Source of the DNA: Flavobacteriaceae bacterium
GTDB lineage: Bacteria; Bacteroidota; Bacteroidia; Flavobacteriales; Flavobacteriaceae
Reading direction: 5' to 3'
DNA: 11,077 bases
NCBI GenBank assembly: GCA_018623655.1
Contig: JAAZVG010000040.1
Span: forward strand, 1 to 11,077
The translations under genes and the position numbers were made by a program. The notes under the pieces were generated by a model. The model worked only from the letters and a program-made list of their open reading frames with translations, was not told the DNA's origin and ran no database searches. Of this stretch, positions 6,573-11,077 are shown piece after piece (position 1 is the stretch's first letter; each line of letters begins with the position of its first letter).

Positions 6573-9418
6573 GATAAATACATTTTTCTTCGAGTGTACA
6601 GCTCGTAGAAGTCATCATCTTTTAAATCCTCAATAAATAAAATACTCTCCCCTGTACTCTTCATTTCAGGGCCTAGATTCTTATTGACGTTAGGGAATTT
6701 ATTAAATGAGAAAACAGGCTGTTTGATTGCATATCCATCAAGATATGGATTGAAATTAAAGTCGCTTAATTTTTTCTCTCCTAGCATCACCTTAGTAGCG
6801 TAATTTACATAAGGTTCACCATATGCTTTAGAAATAAAAGGTACTGTTCTTGATGCACGAGGGTTTGCCTCAATGATATATACCGTATCATCCTTAACGG
6901 CGAATTGAATATTAATTAAACCAACCGTATTAAGAGCAAGTGCAATCTTTCTGGTATGATCTTTAATTTGTTGCATAACGAACTCTCCTAAATTGAACGG
7001 AGGAAGTGTCGCATTTGAATCTCCAGAGTGAATTCCACAAGGCTCAATATGCTCCATAATTCCGATGATGTAAACATCTTCGCCATCGCAAATCGCATCA
7101 GCCTCAGCCTCAATAGCTCCATCTAAATAATGGTCTAGTAATAACTTATTGTTAGGAATACTTCGAAGTAAGTCTACTACATGAGCCTCTAATTCTTGCT
7201 TATTAATTACAATCTTCATTCCCTGTCCTCCGAGCACATAAGACGGGCGAACAAGAAGAGGAAATCCAAGTTCGTCGGCAAGCTGCAGCGCCTCCTCAGC
7301 ATTTTCAGCTACACCAAACTTCGGATATGGAATGTCATTATCTTTCAAAAGTGTAGAAAAACTACCACGATCTTCTGCCAAGTCAAGAGCTGAGAAACTT
7401 GTTCCTATAATCTTAACCCCGTATCGTTCTAACTTTTCTGCAAGTTTTAGTGCGGTTTGGCCTCCTAATTGAACAATTACACCTTCTGGCTTTTCATGTT
7501 TAATAATATCATAAATATGTTCCCAGAAGACAGGCTCGAAATATAATTTATCGGCAGTATCAAAATCGGTCGATACTGTTTCAGGGTTACAGTTAATCAT
7601 AATGGTCTCATAATCACATTCAGCAGCTGCTAAAACCCCATGAACGCAACAATAGTCGAATTCAATACCTTGGCCAATTCGATTAGGACCAGATCCTAAA
7701 ACAACTACTTTCTTACGATCGGTAACTACAGATTCATTAGAAACGTAGGTTTCACCCTTAGAATTTTTTAGACTCGCCTCGAAAGTTGAATAATAATACG
7801 GTGTTTGGGCTTTAAATTCAGCAGCACAAGTATCAACTAATTTATATACCCGCTTAACCCCTAGGTCTTCTCGCTTTTGATAGACTTGACTCTCCAAACA
7901 ATCGAGCATGTGTGCGATTTGACGATCTGCAAATCCTTTCTGTTTGGCTTCTAGTAGTAAATCACGACTTAATGTGTCAATGGTATGCAATGAGATTTCT
8001 TTCTCAAGTAAGTATAACTCTTCATACTGACGCAAAAACCAACGGTCGATTTTGGTAATCTCATGAATTCGCTCTAATGGGATACCTAATTGAATGGCGT
8101 CATAAATCACGAAAACTCGATCCCAACTAGGTACCGTTAATTTCTGAATAATCTGATCGTAGTTGGTATAACCTTTTCCATCAGCTCCTAATCCATTTCT
8201 TTTAATCTCGAGAGATTGAGTAGCTTTATGCAGAGCCTCTTGGAAACTTCTTCCAATGCCCATAACCTCTCCTACCGATTTCATCTGCAAGCCTAGGGTT
8301 CGGTCGGCCCCATCAAACTTGTCAAAATTCCATCGAGGTATCTTTACGATAACATAATCTAGTGTAGGCTCGAATAAGGCCGAAGTAGTTCCTGTAATCT
8401 GATTTTGCAATTCATCTAAAGTGTAACCGATAGCAAGTTTCGTGGCAACTTTCGCAATCGGGTATCCTGTTGCTTTAGAAGCTAGTGCTGAAGACCTAGA
8501 AACACGAGGGTTAATCTCAATAGCTATGATATCCTCTGCTTCGTCAGGGCTCACAGCAAACTGAACGTTACAACCCCCTGCAAAGTCTCCAATATTTCTC
8601 ATCATCTTAATTGCCATATCACGCATACGCTGGAAAGTTCGGTCAGAAAGAGTCATCGCAGGGGCAACTGTAATTGAGTCTCCTGTATGGATTCCCATAG
8701 GATCCATATTTTCAATGGTACAGATAATTACTACGTTATCATTTTTATCACGTAGAAGTTCTAACTCATATTCTTTCCATCCGATAAGCGCCTTATCAAT
8801 CATCACCTCATGAATCGGTGAAATCTCTAAACCATAGCTTAGCTGATTATCGAACTTCTCTGGGTCGTAAATAATTGAAGCTCCTGCACCACCAAGAGTA
8901 AACGAAGCCCGAACACAGAGCGGAAACCCAAACTCTTGAGCAATTTCTTTACCTTTTAAAAAAGAATTTGCCGAAGCTTGCGGAGGCATACCTATATCGA
9001 TCTTTTGCATTAAATCACGAAACTTTTCACGGTCTTCGGTAATCTGAATGGCATCGATATCAACTCCAATAATTTCAACATCAAAGTCGTTCCAAATACC
9101 TTTCTCGTCTGCCTCAATGCATAAGTTAAGTGCGGTTTGGCCACCCATCGTTGGTAAAACGGCATCGATATTTGGGTGTGCCTTTAGAATCTCAATTATT
9201 GATTTGGTGTTCAAAGGCTTAAGGTAAACATGATCAGCCATTGAAGGGTCAGTCATAATAGTCGCTGGATTCGAATTGATTAAGATTGTTTCTATTCCAT
9301 CTTCTCGTAAAGAACGTAGAGATTGAGAACCAGAATAATCAAATTCGCAGGCTTGACCAATTACGATTGGCCCAGAACCAATAATTAAAATGGAATTGAG
9401 ATCTTGTCTTTTTGGCAT
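6566..9418 (-). CDS. carB: carbamoyl-phosphate synthase large subunit, lacking the C-terminal allosteric domain
   Basis: CarB makes carbamoyl phosphate from bicarbonate, two ATP and ammonia delivered by the glutaminase subunit CarA, feeding pyrimidine and arginine synthesis. The 950-residue protein has the expected duplicated synthetase. Half one has IGSGPIVIGQACEFDYSG (13-30), an ATP-grasp with RASFTLGGAGAS (170-181) and EINPRVSRSSALASK (301-315). A helical oligomerisation region spans about 400-555. Half two has LGSGPNRIGQGIEFDYCC (574-591), RPSYVLGGQGM (724-734) and EANPRASRTVPFISKA (850-865). After PEMKSTGE (917-924) only about 26 residues remain, so the roughly 120-residue MGS-like regulatory domain of the ~1070-residue E. 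coli enzyme is absent. The ending MYLSK and clean stop argue against a frameshift; I recall this short form in other flavobacteria. No carA is in the window. The gene lies downstream of rpmH but behind a strong terminator, and I could not identify its own promoter in the 31-nt gap. Confidence 0.96.
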   Translation of the reverse strand: MPKRQDLNSILIIGSGPIVIGQACEFDYSGSQSLRSLREDGIETILINSNPATIMTDPSMADHVYLKPLNTKSIIEILKAHPNIDAVLPTMGGQTALNLCIEADEKGIWNDFDVEIIGVDIDAIQITEDREKFRDLMQKIDIGMPPQASANSFLKGKEIAQEFGFPLCVRASFTLGGAGASIIYDPEKFDNQLSYGLEISPIHEVMIDKALIGWKEYELELLRDKNDNVVIICTIENMDPMGIHTGDSITVAPAMTLSDRTFQRMRDMAIKMMRNIGDFAGGCNVQFAVSPDEAEDIIAIEINPRVSRSSALASKATGYPIAKVATKLAIGYTLDELQNQITGTTSALFEPTLDYVIVKIPRWNFDKFDGADRTLGLQMKSVGEVMGIGRSFQEALHKATQSLEIKRNGLGADGKGYTNYDQIIQKLTVPSWDRVFVIYDAIQLGIPLERIHEITKIDRWFLRQYEELYLLEKEISLHTIDTLSRDLLLEAKQKGFADRQIAHMLDCLESQVYQKREDLGVKRVYKLVDTCAAEFKAQTPYYYSTFEASLKNSKGETYVSNESVVTDRKKVVVLGSGPNRIGQGIEFDYCCVHGVLAAAECDYETIMINCNPETVSTDFDTADKLYFEPVFWEHIYDIIKHEKPEGVIVQLGGQTALKLAEKLERYGVKIIGTSFSALDLAEDRGSFSTLLKDNDIPYPKFGVAENAEEALQLADELGFPLLVRPSYVLGGQGMKIVINKQELEAHVVDLLRSIPNNKLLLDHYLDGAIEAEADAICDGEDVYIIGIMEHIEPCGIHSGDSNATLPPFNLGEFVMQQIKDHTRKIALALNTVGLINIQFAVKDDTVYIIEANPRASRTVPFISKAYGEPYVNYATKVMLGEKKLSDFNFNPYLDGYAIKQPVFSFNKFPNVNKNLGPEMKSTGESILFIEDLKDDDFYELYTRRKMYLSK

Positions 9419-9449
9419 TTTTCGTGGTGACTTTCGTTAATTATATTTC

Positions 9450-9480
9450 AAAAAAAAGGTGTTACCCAAAAGTAACACCT
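9450..9480 (-). terminator. intrinsic terminator after rpmH
   Basis: AGGTGTTAC (9457-9465) and GTAACACCT (9472-9480) form a perfect 9-bp stem with a 6-nt loop. Read leftward, the stem is followed by an unbroken run of T (complement of A at 9450-9456). It lies 31 nt past the rpmH stop and 31 nt before the carB start. It should end most rpmH transcripts and separate them from carB. Confidence 0.85.
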
Positions 9481-9511
9481 AATCCATTATTTGTAATTCA
9501 GCAATTCGTCA

Positions 9512-9670
9512 TTATTTCTTGTGACGAGGTTCTGATGAAACAGTAAGTTTTTTACGGCCTTTAGCACGACGACTAGCAAGAACTTTACGTCCATTGGCAG
9601 AAGCCATACGCTCTCTAAATCCATGTTTGTTTCTTCTCTTGCGCTTCGAAGGTTGGAATGTTCTTTTCAT
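9512..9670 (-). CDS. rpmH: 50S ribosomal protein L34
   Basis: This short gene encodes a 52-residue, strongly basic protein of the large ribosomal subunit that binds 23S rRNA. The start MKRTFQPSKRKRRNKHGF, then RMASANGR, and the end SSEPRHKK are the standard L34 pattern, with the short C-terminal extension seen in Bacteroidota. Codons read cleanly from ATG at 9670 to TAA at 9512. In many bacteria rpmH sits between dnaA and rnpA; here neither is next to it, and carB follows downstream across a terminator. A perfect -7 element lies 39 nt upstream of the start. Confidence 0.97.
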   Translation of the reverse strand: MKRTFQPSKRKRRNKHGFRERMASANGRKVLASRRAKGRKKLTVSSEPRHKK

Positions 9671-9708
9671 ATGCTATCGCTTAAAGTTTCAGCTTCAAAT
9701 ATTGGTTG

Positions 9709-9716
9709 CAAATATA
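9709..9716 (-). promoter_or_regulatory. -7 promoter element of rpmH
   Basis: Read leftward this is TATATTTG, an exact match to the Bacteroidota TAnnTTTG element. Transcription would start near 9702, giving a leader of about 30 nt before the rpmH ATG. A TTTG (complement of 9732-9735) is 15 nt upstream, closer than the usual -33 spacing, so the upstream half is uncertain. Confidence 0.6.
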
Positions 9717-9766
9717 AAGATATTTTTAAATCAAAAAACTAAAAAATTCATCGCCATTTAATTCGT

Positions 9767-9774
9767 TAAATTTG
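9767..9774 (+). promoter_or_regulatory. -7 promoter element of the TPR-like membrane protein gene
   Basis: TAAATTTG matches TAnnTTTG fully and sits 23 nt before the ATG at 9798, predicting a leader of about 17 nt. No clear -33 TTTG is visible. Together with the opposed element at 9709-9716 it makes the 127-nt gap at 9671-9797 a divergent promoter region. Confidence 0.5.
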
Positions 9775-9797
9775 CCTCACCATTTACAAAAATCACA

Positions 9798-10313
9798 ATG
9801 ATTCACAAGAACATCAAGCTCCTTTTGGCAGGAGCCTCCCTAGGTTACGGAATTTATCAGTTCATCGAAGGTAATATTGGCAACGGTATATTCTTTACGC
9901 TTTTATCTTTACTTATTCTATTCTTTTATTTTAGAAACGAGCTGATATTATGGTCTTTTCTTAAAATGCGTAAACAAGATCTTGAAGGAACTGAGAAGAT
10001 TCTTAATAAAATCAAACATCCGAGTCGTGCTCTTATTCAGAAGCAGCAAGGGTATTATCACTATTTATTCGGAATTATCTACGCGCAGAAAAATCTTGGC
10101 ACCTCAGAGAAGCATTTTAAACAAGCGATCAAACTGGGTTTAAGTATGGATCATGATTTAGCGATGGCAAAAATGAGCCTTGCTGGAATCGCTATGCAGA
10201 AGCGAAGAAAAAGAGAGGCTCAAACACTCTTAACCGAGGCCAAAAAATTAGACAAAAATCAAATGTTAGGTGATCAATTAAAACTGATGCAGCAACAATT
10301 GAAGAAAATTTAA
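9798..10313 (+). CDS. small membrane protein with TPR-like repeats, function unknown
   Basis: I do not recognise this 171-residue protein as a characterised family. It begins with two hydrophobic segments, about 6-22 and 28-46, joined by a short EGNIGNG turn, forming a likely helical hairpin in the inner membrane. A basic, soluble part follows. Residues about 84-113 (with YYHYLFGIIYAQ and HFKQAIKLG) and about 120-153 (with AMAKMSLAGIAM and AQTLLTEAKKLD) have the size and Ala/Gly/Leu spacing of two tetratricopeptide-like helix pairs, suggesting a membrane-tethered protein-protein interaction module facing the cytoplasm. It is monocistronic in appearance: divergent from rpmH, with its own -7 element and 104 nt before the next gene. 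The ATG at 9798 is the natural start, directly preceding the basic N-terminus and first membrane segment. Confidence 0.75.
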   Translation: MIHKNIKLLLAGASLGYGIYQFIEGNIGNGIFFTLLSLLILFFYFRNELILWSFLKMRKQDLEGTEKILNKIKHPSRALIQKQQGYYHYLFGIIYAQKNLGTSEKHFKQAIKLGLSMDHDLAMAKMSLAGIAMQKRRKREAQTLLTEAKKLDKNQMLGDQLKLMQQQLKKI

Positions 10314-10347
10314 TCTTTAAAACCATTGATCTACCTTTATTTAGAAA

Positions 10348-10379
10348 AGACTTGTAATCAGATAATTAGGTCTGTTTTT
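10348..10379 (+). terminator. possible weak terminator after the TPR-like gene
   Basis: AGACTT (10348-10353) can pair with AGGTCT (10368-10373) with one G-U pair and a 14-nt loop, and five T follow at 10375-10379. The stem is short and the loop long, so activity is doubtful. Nothing else of note was seen in the gap 10314-10417 apart from the promoter candidate. Confidence 0.3.
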
Positions 10380-10390
10380 ACAAAAAGACG

Positions 10391-10398
10391 TATCTTTA
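10391..10398 (+). promoter_or_regulatory. candidate -7 element for the GNAT-like gene
   Basis: TATCTTTA differs from TAnnTTTG only at the last base and lies 19 nt before the ATG at 10418. No -33 element is evident, so this is a weak call. Confidence 0.3.
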
Positions 10399-10417
10399 AA
10401 GGACCAATCGACCTATC

Positions 10418-10714
10418 ATGACTGACTTCGAACTAAAGGATAATGCCTTTTTAAGACAATTCGAAGCTTGCGTAGAAGGCGAAATAGCTAAAATCGAATA
10501 CGCAGCTCAAGAGAGAAAGATCTTTCTAACAAAACTTGTTCTTCCAGATTCATTAAATAATAGCTCATTTAAAGAAGCTTTTTTAACCAAGGTGTTAGAC
10601 TATATTGGTGAAAGTAAGCTTAAAGTAATGCCGACCTGTCCTGAAGTTGCATCGTTTCTAAAACGCAATAAGATTAAATATCAAGGAATGCTTCCAGTGG
10701 GCATTAGAATTTAA
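10418..10714 (+). CDS. small GNAT-like protein (Acetyltransf_CG / NATD1 type), acetyl-CoA loop degenerate
   Basis: The 98-residue protein fits the short single-domain GNAT group that includes human NATD1 and many bacterial 90-100 residue proteins. It has the opening N-x-FLRQFE (9-16), the strand pair EGEIAKIEYAAQERKIFLTK (20-39), the helix FKEAFLTKVLDYIGESKLKV (51-70), and the hallmark MPTCPEVASFLKRN (71-84). In typical members the segment after the VP motif has a Gly-rich turn of the G-x-G type that binds acetyl-CoA; here it reads PDSLNNSSFKEAF, with no glycine. Enzyme activity is therefore uncertain, and the protein may be a divergent or non-catalytic member. No substrate is known for the bacterial proteins as far as I can say. 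It is convergent with mtaB, and the two stop codons share TTAA. Confidence 0.75.
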   Translation: MTDFELKDNAFLRQFEACVEGEIAKIEYAAQERKIFLTKLVLPDSLNNSSFKEAFLTKVLDYIGESKLKVMPTCPEVASFLKRNKIKYQGMLPVGIRI

Positions 10715-11077
10715 TCTTCTACAGATTCTATTCGAATTCTTGCGTATCCCTCTTCGTCAATTGCAATAATTTCAACGTAACACATCTTATTTGCCAATTC
10801 GGGATTCCAAGGATGTCTTACCCTTAGATAGTTCTCCGTAAAACCCTCTAGATACCCTTTTTGAATATCCTTTTCAAAAAGAACTTGCTTGAATTTGCCG
10901 ACTTGCGAATTATAAAATTCTCTGCGCTTTCGTGCCGATAGAGCTCTTAACATTTTTGAACGCTTTTTACGCACTGAAACTGGGACAACATCTTCCATAG
11001 CTGACGCTAAGGTGTTTTCGCGCTCTGAGTACGTAAAAACATGAAGGTACGATATGTCTAAGTCAGATATATAACGA
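10711..11077 (-). CDS. mtaB: tRNA threonylcarbamoyladenosine methylthiotransferase MtaB, C-terminal part
   Basis: Only the last 121 codons are present; the frame stays open to the right edge, so the start and the radical-SAM domain lie outside the window. MtaB adds a methylthio group to t6A at position 37 of tRNAs, giving ms2t6A and supporting accurate decoding. The visible part starts with the end of the radical-SAM region, including SYLHVFTYSERENT, followed by the connector VPVSVRKKRSKMLRALS. The C-terminal TRAM-like RNA-binding domain includes KQVLFE, GYLEGFTENYLRV and a closing VEIIAIDEEGYARIR strand pair. YLHVFTYSER with GFTENY favours MtaB over MiaB or RimO. An internal ATG at 10998 is not the start, because coding similarity continues upstream of it. 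Confidence 0.9.
   Translation of the reverse strand, partial: RYISDLDISYLHVFTYSERENTLASAMEDVVPVSVRKKRSKMLRALSARKRREFYNSQVGKFKQVLFEKDIQKGYLEGFTENYLRVRHPWNPELANKMCYVEIIAIDEEGYARIRIESVED

Noticed and set aside
6566..6600. Frameshift or truncation as the cause of the short CarB
   Set aside because: The C-terminal ending is smooth, the next gene starts its terminator there, and short CarB is, as I recall, normal in this phylum.
7196..7393. Rightward open frame inside carB
   Set aside because: Shadow of the second ATP-grasp region of carB; composition is not protein-like.
9419..9449. Riboswitch or pyrimidine attenuator ahead of carB
   Set aside because: Only 31 nt remain between the rpmH terminator and the carB start, too short for such an element, and the hairpin is better explained as the rpmH terminator.
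10711..10998. A stand-alone 95-residue leftward protein starting at 10998
   Set aside because: The same frame continues upstream with typical MtaB sequence (YLHVFTYSERENT), so it is the tail of a longer gene.
1..11077. Mobile element, phage, CRISPR, toxin-antitoxin or defence system
   Set aside because: No transposase, integrase, direct-repeat array, tRNA or defence-type gene was seen; nearly all bases are accounted for by core genes.

Overview
The window looks like ordinary core chromosome from a member of the Bacteroidota, most likely a marine-type or other Flavobacteriia-like lineage. Supporting signs are AT-rich DNA, starts without clear Shine-Dalgarno sequences, several copies of the Bacteroidota -7 promoter element TAnnTTTG, a lipoprotein-type S41 peptidase, a 52-residue L34 protein of the usual flavobacterial form, and a carbamoyl-phosphate synthase large subunit of only 950 residues. 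I see no insertion sequence, phage gene, CRISPR array, tRNA or rRNA.

Layout, left to right: (1) bases 1-118 are a short upstream region that may hold the first codons of a divergent gene running off the left edge. (2) A rightward pair follows: an outer-membrane-type lipoprotein S41 peptidase (119-1552) and, 3 nt later, rmuC (1556-2842). (3) A complete oxidative pentose phosphate block comes next: zwf and pgl leftward (5067 to 2831, joined by a TAATG stop/start overlap) and gnd rightward (5159-6553), sharing a 91-nt divergent promoter region. Together they take glucose 6-phosphate to ribulose 5-phosphate, making NADPH. (4) carB runs leftward (9418 to 6566), convergent with gnd, with a gnd terminator hairpin in the junction. 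(5) rpmH (L34), too short for many ORF callers, lies at 9670-9512 leftward, with a very clear terminator between it and carB. (6) Divergent from rpmH is a small two-helix membrane protein with TPR-like repeats (9798-10313), then a small GNAT-like protein (10418-10714). (7) The right edge holds the C-terminal part of mtaB, a tRNA methylthiotransferase, leftward and cut by the window.

The gene set is tightly packed. Two convergent pairs overlap at their 3' ends (rmuC/pgl by 12 nt; GNAT-like/mtaB by 4 nt, with one TTAA giving both stop codons), and two co-directional pairs are joined nearly or actually end to start.

I did not find a clear undescribed system. The most useful points for a second look are the CarB without its C-terminal allosteric domain, the GNAT-like protein whose acetyl-CoA loop is degenerate, the competing hairpins at the end of gnd, the S41 peptidase-rmuC coupling, and the single-region divergent control of the whole oxidative pentose phosphate branch.
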